This document shows positions 48,919 through 61,139 of a DNA stretch of 64,000 nucleotides, one piece after another. A program made the translations under genes and the position numbers. The stretch covers positions 24,319,285 through 24,383,284 of the forward strand of contig CM055104.1 of assembly GCA_029204225.1 (NCBI GenBank). The letters are read 5' to 3'. This DNA comes from Diphasiastrum complanatum (Eukaryota; Streptophyta; Lycopodiopsida; Lycopodiales; Lycopodiaceae). Positions within the stretch are counted from its first letter, which is position 1. Each line of letters opens with the position of its first letter. The notes beneath the pieces are model-generated. The model did no database searches, was not told the DNA's origin, and worked only from the letters and a program-made list of their open reading frames with translations.

Positions 48919-49735
48919 ATGGGATCAGTGGGAGCCTACCATCTAGAAGCTAGTGAGAGGTTAAATTCTACCAATTATGCTATTTGGAAAGTGAGGATGG
49001 AGTCACTAATGGTGCTCCAGGATCTTTATGAGTTTCTAATAGATGATGAAGATGAACCTCTAGGTGCACAAGAATTAGTGAGATACAAGAAGAGGTCTAG
49101 GCTTGCACTTCACTGTATTAAGATGAATGTAAGCAATGATCTTTTAAGGGAAGTATCATCATTCATTTCGACTGAATTCAGAGATTATTGCAAAACTCAT
49201 GGCATTTTTATGTAGTATACCACCAACTATTTTCCATAGTCAAATTGGGTGGCTAAACATAAAATCGTACACTTGTTAGAAGTACGAAAAGTATGATTCT
49301 ACATGTAGAATTATCGAAGACTTTATGGGCAGAAGCCATAACGACAATTACATAGCTTCGAAATTGCTTACAATCAAAGCCTTAATCGACAAAACACCCA
49401 AAGAGGTATGGACTGGTTCAAAACCTTCGGTAAGACATCTTTGAAATTTCGGTTGTATCACTTTCAACAGAACTTCGTAAGAATCTAGATATCGCTAGTT
49501 CAAAGTCTATCTTTGTTGGATACTCTTTGAATCATAAAGCTCATAGGATTTACAATCCAGTGACTAAGAAGATCACTTCTAGTATATATGTTATCTTTCT
49601 TGAAGATTCATTTGTCAATCTCAAGGGGAAGAAGGAAGTTACAAATGTCAAATCAATTCTGAATATTGCATCAAGTTTGAATCTTGATTCTACTCCAATC
49701 AATGATTCAGAAGACAACTCGACATGGTAGCAGCA
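48919..49735 (+). pseudogene. Copia gag fused by deletion to integrase
   Basis: The 98-codon ORF at 48919-49215 starts MGSVGAYHLEASERLNSTNY and continues NYAIWKVRMESLM, the N-terminus of copia gag. Near 49165 it changes abruptly to STEFRDYCKTHGI, which belongs to the integrase core. Integrase continues in shifted frames to about 49735 with NRTLLEVARSMILHVELSKT-like and IFVGYSLNHKAHRIYNPVTK-like blocks. So the rest of gag, the protease and the first half of integrase have been deleted, and several later frameshifts and stops follow. It belongs to the LTR and primer-binding site at 47.7-48.3 kb. Confidence 0.8.
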
Positions 49736-50499
49736 ATAGCAGCTAGAAAAGCCAATTCTTTGAGAATTAATTGAAACAAATTTCTTTCTGACAGAGTTAT
49801 CAACAACGCCATAGCCACATGTTACCTTGTCAAGGAGCCAGTCAATTATTCTGAAGTAACAGTTGATTGATGGAAGGCAAAATTAGTCATTAGAGGATTC
49901 TCTCAAATCCTTAGAAAGTAGATGGCCTTTCAAGAAATTCAAGTTCCATCAATGAGGAATTTTGAGGAAGTGGATTCGTAGGAATGGTGAAATTGTCTCA
50001 AGAGTAAAACATAAAATCTTTGAGGGAGAATCAATTGGCATGATGCCCACTAATTGAACAAGTGAAACATGAATTATCAATACCAACAAAAGGGAAAAAA
50101 CCAAGACTAAGCCCATTCGGTTTGCATGATCTACCTGTAATGATTAAAATGTGTGGAGCAAAGAGAGATTCTCAAACTACTCCCAATGCTCTATTTGCAC
50201 TAGGTTGCATGCAAATTTGTGGCATGAATTATGATGTATCAGCTCACCATGTGATGACAAACTTGAGGTGACAACAACCATACTCGAAAGTGCAATAATT
50301 TCTTGGAATTATTGACATCCTTGGCAATAGGTGTTAGCATATGCACTTGTCTTATGTCAGAGGTTTAAGTGTGCATCTTGCTTGGGTTTGAGCAATAATT
50401 GGTAGTGTGGAACATAAATTATTATTGAAGGCCTAATCCAACATGACAAAAAAGCTTTCAGGACTTGTTAGTGCATGGTTGCATTAAAAAGATTGGACC
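49736..50499. other. Decayed retroelement sequence, not identified
   Basis: A 69-codon ORF at 50062-50271 has no recognisable domain. No intact gene. Confidence 0.4.
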
Positions 50500-50880
50500 A
50501 TGAGTTTCCTTGAAACGGATTTCTCAATGGAATTTGTGATTGGACACCCCAGGACTGGGAAGTGTAATGAAAAGTGGTTAACAAGCCAACCAAGATGGCA
50601 CAATTTCTTACAATAAAACAACTATCAAGGCTTCAAAACTTGCTCAACTATTGTGAAAACATTATTTGAGTGTATGGTTTGCTAAATGATATTGTTGGTC
50701 ATCGTAAGTTAACTTCATTGACATGTTTTGGAAATTACACTTTGTAAGACTAAAAATAGTTATTGTTCTCTCAAATATCACTTGTAATCAATTGGATAGA
50801 CCATAATTACCAAATAAGCTATGGAGGATGTGCTATGAGCATATGTTTAGAAGATAGTCAAATTGGGAATAATACCTTCC
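50500..50880 (+). pseudogene. Degenerate Ty3/gypsy integrase fragment
   Basis: With several frame changes the + strand gives AQFLTIKTTIKASKLAQLL, ...HYLSVWFAK, FIDMFWKLHFVRLKIVIVLS and LPNKLWRMCYEHM. These line up with the gypsy integrase core order (AHF.P...T....A..F....V..HG.P..I.SDR...F....W......G.K...S.AYHPQ..GQTE..N..LE..L). Heavily decayed. Confidence 0.6.
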
Positions 50881-51237
50881 AATGTTTTAGTTTGTGTACA
50901 ATAGTGTGAAGCATGTTGCCATTTGATGTAGTGTACTCATGCTGCCTGTTGCTTGTTGCCTGCTCAGTGCTACTTGCATCCATAAAATAGTATAGGTTTA
51001 AATCTATACTTCAAAGGAATTTGGCAAATTGCCTCAAGACTCAAATTTCAATAGTCCTTAATACTTATCAAGAGCATGAGCTCAAACTAGAACCTCTAGG
51101 AAAAAACAAGATGAAATCGCAATAAGTTTGGTGGGATGGATTGTGTGTGGCTGTATCTCATTTTTGTTGGTGTAGCAATAGCAAGAGTGTTCTACCATGA
51201 TAACATTCCTTTGAGTGTAGTGAGATCTCCATAATTC

Positions 51238-51459
51238 ATGGAGGCAGTTAGGGAGATTCCTTTTTTTTTTCAGCCCAACTATACTCCTAGCAATGAGATA
51301 TTGAAGACAAAATTGCTAGAGGATGAAAAGTTAAACATCAATACAACATTTGGTCCTATTAGAGAGTGGTGGCAAAAGCACGATGTGAGTATGGATCGTG
51401 ATTTTATCCACACACCTATGCGCTCTGGGCGATCCACTTTGACGTTGTCCAAGCTGTAA
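51238..51459 (+). CDS. Unrecognised 73-codon ORF
   Basis: It begins MEAVREIPFFFQPNYTPSNE and ends ...HTPMRSGRSTLTLSKL. The composition is protein-like, but I know no match. It is probably a leftover of a retroelement, given its neighbours. Confidence 0.2.
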   Translation: MEAVREIPFFFQPNYTPSNEILKTKLLEDEKLNINTTFGPIREWWQKHDVSMDRDFIHTPMRSGRSTLTLSKL

Positions 51460-51838
51460 ATCTTGATTCCCAAGAGCCACCCATCATCACGGCACGAAAG
51501 TATAATCTTGCTAAGGGCAGCTGATCTTTAACATTGTCGGACACCATTGGTGTTAATGGTCAGATCAGGAGAAAACATGTACTCCCGCTGGTATGCTTCT
51601 AGTGCTCTATGGAAATCCACTGAAATCGTCCAGTTGAAAGGCTAGTGGATAACTGGCCAATTCGATGTATGGATCATGATTTTATCCATGGCCACCCCTA
51701 GATCTTTCCGCTTATTATGGCGTGCTGGAAAGAGGTGTATGAAAGATAGGTCAAACTCGAAAAGAAAAGAATTCGAATGACAAGAAATAAATCTTATCAT
51801 GCGTAGTGGAATAAACTATCTTCCTCTTTCTTTATGCA

Positions 51839-52679
51839 TGACTACGCCTATCAATTTCGAACAAAACCATAGTGATAGAAATCATGTTCAATCTTATGGT
51901 AACTAGCTTTGAAATCATTAGTACTATAGTGATTACGTAGCCAAACATTAAGCATCGAAACATCAGACAAATAATTTGTCGCGAAACATTAGACAAATAA
52001 TTAGTCGCAAAACATTAGACAAATAATTAGTCGCGAAGAACTACAGAAACGCATACATCCTAAGATGAAGCTGAACACAATAAGAAGATATTATTGATTC
52101 AGTATGGAAGCAAAACAGATGTAAATGAGTACAACAAGTGGCAGATCGAAGTTGCGTACTCTAAGCTATATTTGAGTGGCTAAAATGTAAGTCTGAATTA
52201 AGTGCAACTATTGATAAGCAGTAAGCGCAATAGCAATCTCTAACCAACTCTAAAGAACTGAGCTAGAATGCTCAAGAATGTACAAGCTCGCACGCTTGAA
52301 AGAGAGAGATCTAACTATTCGATACTTGATCCTTTTCTTGATCATAATGTTGATCATAAGATTGATCATGAGATGTTGAAATATGAATAGCTATTTATAC
52401 TAAGCAATTAGGTCGTCAAAAGCATCATCCAGCTGGTTGTGATGTGCTGGCATCCATCCAGTTAGGACTTCTCAAGAACTACTTGTTGATGGATTAATGC
52501 AAATCAATGGCTTTGATCGTAAACAGGCTGTCTGAAAAAATGAACGTAAATAGTCATTGTGAGCCGTTTTGAGTAGTTATGCAGACTGTGTAAAAACACG
52601 AAGAAAATTGCAGGTCTGGATAAAAGTTGGACAAAGATTAAAATGTCGATAAGTCGGTTAGTGAGAGAATAATCCAACA
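51839..52679 (-). mobile_element. 3' LTR of an internally deleted copia element
   Basis: On the minus strand the LTR starts TGTTGGATTATTCTC at 52679, directly after a purine tract (AAGGGGGAG, 52680-52688). It matches 54233-54800 over about 570 bp at roughly 90 percent. The left end near 51839 is inferred from the related fragment at 32765. Confidence 0.75.
51958..52036 (+). repeat. 26 bp tandem repeat, three copies, inside the LTR
   Basis: CGAAACATTAGACAAATAAT plus TAGTCG is repeated three times with one or two changes. Confidence 0.92.
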
Positions 52680-52686
52680 CTCCCCC

Positions 52687-54232
52687 TTAATCTGAATCCA
52701 TGAATGCCTTGACCTTTAAACTTAGTTGTGCACAAAACTTCCTTTGTGCATCCAAGCTTAATGCTTTAGTAAAATTATTCGTTGTCATATCTTGCGTTCG
52801 ACAGGACTGCAATCTGACCTCTTTGTTGAGAACTTTGTTTCCGACATAGTGATACTTAAGTTCAATGTGCTTACTCCTAGAATGAAATCTAGGGTTGGCT
52901 GACAAGGCAATGGCACTTTGATTATCACAAAATAATAATGTCGAAGCATATTGACTCAGACTGATATCTGAAAGTAAGTTTCTCAACCAAATTGCTTCCT
53001 TAGTAGCTTGTGAGGCTGCGATATACTCTGATTCTGTAGAAGATAGAGCTATCGAAGATTGCTTGCGATTGTTCTAGGAAAATGGACCACTGTTGAGGAA
53101 GAATGTAAATCCAGAAGTAGATTTACGAGTGTCTATATCTCCTGCCCAACTTGCATTTGTGTAACCACTGAGTAAATTGAGTTTGTGGTTGTCGACTGCT
53201 CCATAACAAATGCAAAAGTCCATAGTGGCTCGAAGATATCTAATGACTCTGATGAGAGCCTTCCAATGTGTTATACCAAGGTTGGTCATATACTAACTTA
53301 GGGAGCTGACTGCAAAAGCTATGTCTGGCCTGATACAGATCATTGTGTACATAAGAGATCCTATTATCGAATGATAAGGATACTCACGCATCTACTCCTT
53401 TTCTTCGATTGTTTGGGGACACTGGTCCTTCGACAATTTGAGACCTGGTGCCATTGGTGAGAGAGCTAACTTGCATAACCAGATTATATATGACTAACAT
53501 ATTGCCCTCTGTTGAGTAATGTAGATCAACTTTCGATATTTGTCTCTGTAAATTTAGATACCAAAGAAGAAATGAGCTTCGCCCATATCGGTCATGTCAA
53601 ATTCAGAGGATAACATTGTCTTAGTTTCTTTTATCAAATCGAAATTGTTGTCGAAGAGCAATGTGTCGTCCACGTACAAAGTGATAATGATAAAAGACTG
53701 TTGCACTGTCTTGAAGTAAAGATTCGAATCTAAAGAGCTTGGTGTGTAATCGTGATCAATGAGGAAAATATTCATCCTTTGAAACCATGCTCGAGTAGAT
53801 TGCTGCAAGCCATAAAGTGCTTTTAAATGGAGTTTACACACATGATTGTGTTTACCTTTGACAATATATCTTTCGGGTTGCACCATGTAAATGTCTTCTT
53901 TGATAACTCCATTGAGATATGTTGTCTGTATGTCCATTTGATGTATTTCCAAATCTGCTATAGTAGCAAATGATAATAAAAATCGAATAGAAAAATTCTT
54001 GACTACTGGATTGAAGGTCACAGTGTAATCGACGTTGTATACCTGAGAAAATCCTCTGGCGACAAGTTGAGCTTTCCTTCTGTCGATATTTCCGTCTGCT
54101 TTGTACTTGACTTAGAAAATCCATTTGAAATCAACTATGTTTCTGCTAGCAGGTAATTCGACAATTGTCCATGTCTAGTTCTTGATAAGAAATGAATACT
54201 CTTTATCCATAGCTTCTTTCCAGAGACTGAGT
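52687..54232 (-). pseudogene. Copia reverse transcriptase-RNase H (5'-truncated)
   Basis: On the minus strand, in order: AMDKEYSFLIKN, a stop, TWTIVELPASRNIVDFKWIF; QLVARGFSQVYNVDYTVTFN; IHQMDIQTTYLNG; the catalytic LYVDDTLLF (the copia Y-V-D-D); then ALSANPRFHSRSKHIELKYH of RNase H, ending just before the purine tract. Gag, protease and integrase are missing, because the 5' LTR joins directly to the start of reverse transcriptase near 54232. A few stops and frame changes are present. Confidence 0.88.
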
Positions 54233-54800
54233 GCAGTATGGAAGCGAAACAAATGTAAATGAGTAAAACAAGTTGCGGATTGAAGCCGCGTACTCTAATC
54301 TATCTCTGAGCGGCTAAAATGTAAGTCTAAATTAAGCGCAATGACTGATAAGCAGTAAGTGCAATAACAATCTCTAATCAACTCTAAAGAACTGAGCTAG
54401 AACGCTCAAGAGTGTACAAGCTCGCAGGCTTGAAAGAGAGAGAGCTAACTATTCAATACTTGATCCTTTTCTTGATCATAATCTTGATCATAAAATTGAT
54501 CATGAGATATTGAAATATGAATAGCTATTTATACTAAGCAATTAGGTCATCAAAAGCGTCATCCGGCTAGCTGTGATGTGCTGGCATCCATCCAATTAGG
54601 ACTTCTCAGAAACTACTTGCTGATGGATTAATGCAAGTCGGTGGCTTTGATCATAAACAATCTGTCTGCAGAAATAACCGTAAACCATTTCAAGTTGTTA
54701 TGCAGACTATGTAAAAACACGAAGAAAACTACAGGTCTGGATAAAAGTTGGATGAAGATTAAAATGTCGATTAGTCGATTAGTGAGAGAATAATCCAACA
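54233..54800 (-). mobile_element. 5' LTR of the same copia element, truncated at its inner end
   Basis: Direct repeat of 52092-52679. The inner end lacks the last roughly 250 bp of the LTR and any primer-binding site, so the deletion removed LTR end, leader, gag and integrase in one step. Confidence 0.78.
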
Positions 54801-54953
54801 TGACATGGCATCGGTGCATAGCACGGATCTACTCATAGTTGGTGAGGACTTGCAGCATAGCTCCTTATAGAATCATGAGCTTTCTCAAAAACTGTAACTC
54901 TTCAGGCCCGTTGCTCTCCCAAAGTTGGTAGCTTATCAATTTGTTTTCCAACC

Positions 54954-55418
54954 TCAATCTTTGAGGTTTTGAACTTTATGATCCACCCAACCACCATGCA
55001 AGGACTCATGCGGGTGTTGTTGCAAAAAACTTTTGATTTCGTCCTCGACGCTAATGGGCCTTTGAAATAACGGTCTGGTCCTTGATGTGGATAGACCTAT
55101 TTGTGTTACTAGTGGAACTGGTAGGACCTCTTCAACCTTTGGCGCTCCTCCTTGATCCATTCTTGAATGGATTTTTTTGGAAAAAAATTTGCGTTTTTTT
55201 TCAAAAAATTTCGTGTTTTTTTCGAGATTTTTTTTTCCAGTCTTTTTTGGGTTTTTTGAAAAAATTTCGCGATCTTTTTCGGGGTTTTTCGGGTTTTTTC
55301 GAGAATTTTTTGTGTTTCTTTTTAGTTTTGTTTTGGGCTTTTTTTCAAGTTTTTTGGATTTTTTTGTGGTTTTTCGCGAACCCTCACTTGCATCTGCCAA
55401 CATCGATCTGACGCCCAT
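54954..55418 (-). CDS. Lysine-rich low-complexity ORF, doubtful
   Basis: 154 codons on the minus strand. The middle is dominated by K, N, E and P (for example KNPKNPEKDREIFSKNPKKT). It is generated by a T-rich imperfect repeat with runs such as TTTTTTCGGG at 55160-55385. The C-terminal third (PISVEDEIKSFLQQHPHESL) looks more protein-like. It lies downstream of the gypsy pol on the same strand. I cannot assign a function; it may be a retroelement accessory or a chance ORF. Confidence 0.25.
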   Translation of the reverse strand: MGVRSMLADASEGSRKTTKKSKKLEKKPKTKLKRNTKNSRKNPKNPEKDREIFSKNPKKTGKKNLEKNTKFFEKKRKFFSKKIHSRMDQGGAPKVEEVLPVPLVTQIGLSTSRTRPLFQRPISVEDEIKSFLQQHPHESLHGGWVDHKVQNLKD

Positions 55419-55510
55419 TGCATCCGCGAACTATTTGCATTTGCCACACATTTGCATCTGCCAATACATTCTGTTGCATCCGACTCTTCATTCCCTTTGC
55501 ATTCCACAGT
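55390..55510 (+). repeat. Degenerate short repeats around GCATCTGCCAA
   Basis: TTGCATCTGCCAA and variants (TTGCATCCG, TTGCATTTGCCA) recur about six times within 120 bp. Confidence 0.6.
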
Positions 55511-56029
55511 TGGCATCCAAGCTTTATAATACATTCGATGGGCTATCTCAGTTTCTCACCATTGCTCATATTTTCATGCTTGATTTGACATATCAATCAT
55601 ATCCTATCAATTCAATCATATCTGAGAAACAATCAATATAGAATCCCATATTGCTAATTTGATTTTGGTGTAACCTTGTAGGCCTTGCCAAATAATCATG
55701 AATTATCTTGGCACTCTTTGTATTCTCCTTCTACTTTAGGGTGTTTCCTCAGTTCTTCTTCCAATCAAAGTCTCGGCCTCATCAACACTCTTGTCTCGAC
55801 GAGAAGTGGAGAACCTTCAATTGGTAGGTTGCACAAACCTTGGGTTATCAGACTTCAAGGAGGTTATGAAATGGTGGTAGAAACAGATTGGAATGGATAG
55901 GTTGATGAAGGTAGGGAATCATGATGAGGGGTTTGGTGGAAGGTGAAGGAATTGACAATATCAAGTAGTGAAAAACAAAAAATTTGCAAAACAATAAAAC
56001 TTAAAACATAGTGTCGGATCATGCTGGCT

Positions 56030-59000
56030 GAATTGGTGGAACAGGCTGCCAAAACTTGTGTAATCGGCTGCCATTCACTGGAGTGTCAAATCGTTTTCCA
56101 TCCAAATGTTCCAAAATAACTGCTCCATAGTTCAGAATTTTTTTTAACTTTGTACGATCATTCACCTGTAAACTTCAATTTACCTTTAATCAGCCTGGTT
56201 TTATACATCAGTGCTAGATCTCCTTCCTTCAGATATTTTTTGTGTAATCGACGATCGTGCCATGCCTTACGATAGGCTGTATCTGTTGCTGATGCATGAA
56301 TTGCCATCAATCTGGTTTCACATAGTTTATGAAAAGCCGCATGACGCATCTGTAAGGATTTCGCATCATCCAACTATTTCGTTGTCGCTATGCATAGGGA
56401 TGGTGCTAAAAATTCAATTGACATAACTGCATCTTGACCATAGACAAGCTGGAATGGCATTTGATTTGTACTACCTTTGTAAGCTGTTCTGAATGCCCAT
56501 AATGCTACATAAAGCTTATGTTCCCAATCAGAACAACTTGCTTCAATTGTTTTCGTCATAATGTTGCAGAGAAACTTGTTGGAAGATTCAGCTTGTCCAT
56601 TACCCCTGGGATAGTAAGGAGTACTACATCGATGAATAACAAAAAAGTCTTCCAATAGACACTTTATCGTTTCATTCACAAAATGTGTTCCACGATCACT
56701 TACAATCTCAATAGGACATTTCAATCTACTAATGACGTTTTCATAGAGGAATTTGGCTGTAGATTTTGCATCTACAACTCGAACTGCTTTTGCTTCAACT
56801 CATTTGGTCATATAATCAGTTGCAACAATGATATATCTAGCTTGAGATCCTTGTGCCACAGGATGAATAGGACCAACATAGTCAAGGCCCCATTTCTCGA
56901 ACGGTGCTTGTGATAAAACTAGATGTAAAGGTTCATAATTCTGTCGTGTAGGATGACGTGCTCGTTGACAAATGTCACATGACTGAATATAATTTTCTTA
57001 CCTTTATGAAGTGTAGGCCACCAACATCCCGATTGTAAAGTTTGTGAATAGTGATATCTGTTGAAAAATGTCCTCCGCCCATTCCATCATGTGAAAACAT
57101 GATAAGTTCAGGTACTTCATGCGGCAAAACACATCTTCGCAAAATATCATCCATTCCTTGGTGATACAATTGTCCAACAATCAACTGATAATGTTGTGCC
57201 TTAAGAATCAATTGTCTCTTTTGTACTTTTTGTCAAGGAATCATTGGGTTGGCCTAGCATCAGATATTCAACAATATCAACTGCCCACTCAAGTACTGCT
57301 TCAATATAGAAAAATGCAGCGTCTGGTAGTTCATCATCCACTTTAGTATTAACTGGTGCTGACTCAATCCTTGAAACATGATCGACTAGATAATGTTGCA
57401 CCCTTTCGAATCACAACTCAAAAATTGAATTTGGTCAATAAAAGTAGCCATCTTGCAATACGCCTCATGTTACATGTCTTGTTCACCAAATAAAGTAATG
57501 GCTGATGATCAGTATAAAATGCAAATGCATTGCCAATAGATAATGTCGAAACTTCTTAACATAAAAACTCATGGCCAACGCTTCGCGTTCGATTGTCGAA
57601 TAATTCTTCTTAGGATCTGTAAGCTGTCTGCTTGCAAACGTGATAGGATAATCCTCCTTATATACACCTGGCTGCGTCAAAACTTATCAAATGGCATATT
57701 TTGATGCATCAGTATGAACATGGAACTCAATTGTCCATATTGGAGCTCGTGGTATTAGTGCAGAAGCCAAAGCTTTCTTTAATTTTTCAAGTGCTTCCAA
57801 GGCCTCTACTATCCAAATTGGTACAATAGTCAACTTGTATATTGGTCTTGCTAAATCCGCAAAGAATAGAATAAATACTCGATAGTAATTTGCATGACCC
57901 ATAAAAACATAGACTCCTTGAATTGTTCCTGGCAGCGGTAACTCGACGATGACTTTGATTTTGGAATAATCCGTAGCAATGCCATGTCTTCATATCACAT
58001 GTCCAAGGACAATTCCGTGAGTAACCGAAATTTGACACTTTTCTGGATTTAAGGAGATTTGATACTTACGACAACATTCAAATACTTTTTCTAAATAATC
58101 CAGATGGTCTGTATCCGCACTATGGACTCCGAGATCATCCAAGTAGATTTCAAGGAATTTTTGCAAGTAGTCTTTGAAGGCGAATTGCATCACTCTTTGA
58201 AATGAATTAGGTGCATTACAAAGTCCAAATGACATAACTTTATAAGCATAAGTTCTCTTGTCGCAAAAGCTATTTTATGGCGATACGTAGGTGCGATCTT
58301 GACTTGGTTGCAACCACTAAATCCATCCAAAAATATATATGCTTCCGCTCCAACAAGACAGTCCAAAATGCTTTTAGTAAAGGGTAACAGAAAGTGATCC
58401 TTTTACATCACTTTTTTCAAAGCTTTGAGATTCACACAAATTTTCACCTTCCCATTCTTCTTAGGAATGACCACAATTGGCGAAACCCCTTCTGTATGTT
58501 CGATTTCATAGATAAAGTCGGCTTCAAGTAGTCTTTGTAGCTCTCTCTTTATAAGTTCAGTAACATTTGGATTATAGCAATAAAATTTTGTGACCTTTGG
58601 AATTGCATCAGGCATAAAGAGTATCATATGCTCAATAACTGAGGTAGGAATTCCTTTGAGATCCTTGTACGTCCAAGCAAAACAATCTTGGTATTTGATC
58701 AATAACTTCCTTAATGCTTGAAATTGTTCAGGAGTAAGTTGTGCTCCAACTTGAACAATTTTCTTTGGCTCTCCTGGTTCAGCAAGATTCATTGGCTGAT
58801 GAGTCCTAGCTGGTCCATCGTAAACCTCCTTTGATTTTGTTACTTACTCTTCTGGTTCATGATGAGCCTTGGGTAACATAATCACAACATCATCCAAAGT
58901 ATAGCGTTTGAAATGCCCTGGCATATCATGCTGGACTTTTTCTGATTGTTCCTTTTCATAAGGGCTGATCTTTGATCTCCGTTTAGTTTTCTTGGCAGGA

Positions 59001-59047
59001 ATCAATCGTGGAGGTGATGACTTCCTAGCTGCTGTCAGATCAGGCAT
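56030..59047 (-). pseudogene. Ty3/gypsy pol, degenerate
   Basis: The minus strand carries, in order: a pre-RT region (QFQALRKLLIKYQDCFAW, WTYKDLKGIP), reverse transcriptase (PKKNGKVKICVNLKAL; LDGFSGCNQVKIAP; MSFGLCNAPNSFQRVM; catalytic YLDDLGVHS), RNase H (YPITFASRQLTDPKKNYSTI), the HHCC integrase head (near 57100), the integrase core (EIVSDRGTHFVNE; YYPRGNGQAESSNK) and the integrase tail (AWHDRRLHKKYLKEGDLALM; after a one-base slip in an A run, KKILNYGAVILEHLDG). The wording of the tail suggests a Tat/Athila-type, chromodomain-less clade. Several frameshifts and stops make it dead. Gag, protease and LTRs were not identified; the 5' side is cut by a copia gag fragment near 59040. Confidence 0.9.
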
Positions 59048-59470
59048 AGACGATCAAGATGCAATCATGACATTGCTTTCAAGCGTGCCCTCTACATATG
59101 AAAACTGGGTGATGATCATCACGACACACTCAGATTTAACTCTAACCAGAGTTATCACTATGTTGCTACAAGAAGATAATCAAAGACTACCTCTTTGTCT
59201 CATGCTCTATATGTCAACAAGGGCTCGAAACAACAGAAGCAAAAAAAACGCAAGCAGTCTACATCAAATCAGAAACAGACTCAAAATCAAGAACAATCAT
59301 CAAATCCACATTCGTCGAAGAAGAAGATGTTTTGCAGATATTGCAAGCACAATAACCATGAGATCTAGGATTGCCAAATTCTCAAAGCGAAGAATGCAGT
59401 CAAGCAACCTGATCAACAAGCAAATACAATTACTCTTAGAATTTGCTTCAAACAGGATTACAGATCATGC
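59040..59470 (+). pseudogene. Copia gag fragment with zinc knuckle
   Basis: DDQDAIMTLLSSVPSTYENW is a typical mid-gag sequence. After a frame change, CRYCKHNNHEI-stop-DC near 59333-59380 is a C-x2-C-x4-H-x4-C knuckle with a TAG inside. It points opposite to the adjoining gypsy pol and is therefore a separate insertion or a rearrangement product. Confidence 0.75.
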
Positions 59471-60288
59471 CACACAGTAACACAGATAAAAAGCACTCTC
59501 CACACCAAGCTCACGTAGCAATATATTTCTCAAAAACCAAAATATACTATACATATAATTTCTTCACTATGGCAACCCATGCATGGCCCAAGTTGCCGTT
59601 GGCGGGATGCATGTCCCGTCGACTCGCCTCGTGGTGAGGCCAACTGATCCTTATCCACTGATAGGACCCACGGTACAGTAACACGATAGTTCTACTTTAT
59701 ATTATGATTAACAATTGAATTCAGCATAGACAAGAGACAAAAAACTCAAGTCTGAAAATCTGATAATAAAGCCAGTACATAAGATGATGGTGCTATCCAG
59801 TCCGTGCACCCTGGAGAAGGGCTTCAATGGCAATTTCAAATAGACTCTAGACGACTGATCTACAATAAACAGAATGCTCCAACTGTTGAGAAATGTTTTC
59901 AATGTGGTAGTTATATAGTGGCTACCACCATTAGAGAGAGCGAACAGCCAAGTGTCAAAAGGGATGCAAAACACCAAAAGTGTGTTTTCGCATAAGGAGT
60001 TGGAAGGCCAAATGATGAAGAGGCCATACCATCGGGGCTGAACCCTGCCGTTGGGGGGGAACCCCCCGCCGAGGGGCGGTATTTCTCAGGGGGCTCCGCC
60101 CTCCGAACCCCTGGACTTTCTGCTATGCAATCCAGCCGTCTCTGAACCATCATGGTCTCACATTAGACCCCATACTAACAACCGTGCTCAATTATGGCTT
60201 TTCCTCGTAATGGGGGTGTTACAAATTTGAGCTCACGGTTAACTAGTGACTAATAAACTGAGATGTGAATGTTTAGTTATGTCTAACA
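59471..60288 (-). mobile_element. Copia 3' LTR
   Basis: On the minus strand it starts TGTTAGACATAAC at 60288 after the purine tract AGGAGGGG. It includes a GC-rich stretch at 60045-60115 with CCCCCCGCC and GGGGGCTCCGCC blocks. The left end is not fixed. Confidence 0.55.
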
Positions 60289-60320
60289 CCCCTCCTAAAC
60301 ATTCACCCGAAGGTAAATCA

Positions 60321-61135
60321 CTATCTTGGTCCAAGACCAAGTTGAAGAAGATGACTTGAAAGTTGAACTGATCCCAAAGCTTTCGTAAAAATGTTAGCAA
60401 CATTCTCGTTTGTTGGACAATACTCCAACTCAATGACTCCATCCTCGATCAGTTCCCAAATATAGTGATAGTGTATTTCAATGCCTTTCGTCCGAGCATG
60501 AAACACGGGGTTCTTGGCTATAGCCACGCAACTTTGAGTATCGTAATTTAGAATTGTAGCATCATGAACAGGTACACCCAGGTCCGCTAAAATCCTCCGC
60601 ATCCATACTGCCTCACAAGCTGCAGCACAACTTGCCTTGTATTCTGCTTCGGTAGAAGATAATGCCATGGTTGCTTGCTTCTTACTATTCCAAGAAATAA
60701 TTTCAAAACCAAGTGAAACAATATCCAACTGGTTTTCGTGTATCATAATCTCCAGCCTAATCAGAATCACAATAACCTGCCAAGATTTCTCCATGACCAT
60801 AAATAATACCATAGTTCAAAGTACCTTTAAGATATCTAAGAACTCTCATGCCTTGCTTCCAATGATTTTCATGAGGCATGTTTGCAAATCTGCTTAAGAC
60901 CCCAACAGCAAAAGAAATGTTCAAATCTTGTGGTAGTTAAATAAATCAACATCCCCACAAGCTTCTTGTACTTTGTAGACTCGACAAGTGGTGAAGGATC
61001 TTCACTAGATAGTTTAAGATTCACTTCCATAGGAATAGCCACTAGTACACAATCATCCATGTCATAAGATTTCAAAATTTCTTGAGCATACTTCTGTTGA
61101 GAAACAAACATACTTCTTGTGAAAATTGTCAACAT
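60321..61135 (-). pseudogene. Copia reverse transcriptase tail and RNase H
   Basis: On the minus strand: FVSQQKYAQEILKSYDMDDC and KYKKLVGMLIYLTTTR (end of reverse transcriptase), then a frame change, then SWNSKKQATMALSSTEAEYK and AIAKNPVFHARTKGIEIHYH (RNase H) ending just before the LTR at 60288. Everything 5' of 61135 is missing. It is a different family from the fragment at 52.7-54.2 kb. Confidence 0.88.
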
Positions 61136-61139
61136 TTCC

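Noticed and set aside
51958-52036. CRISPR-like array of 26 bp repeats
   Set aside because: The units are directly adjacent with no spacers and sit inside an LTR of a plant retroelement.
55082-55641. Phenylalanine-rich + strand ORFs
   Set aside because: They are T-rich repeat sequence read as TTT codons.
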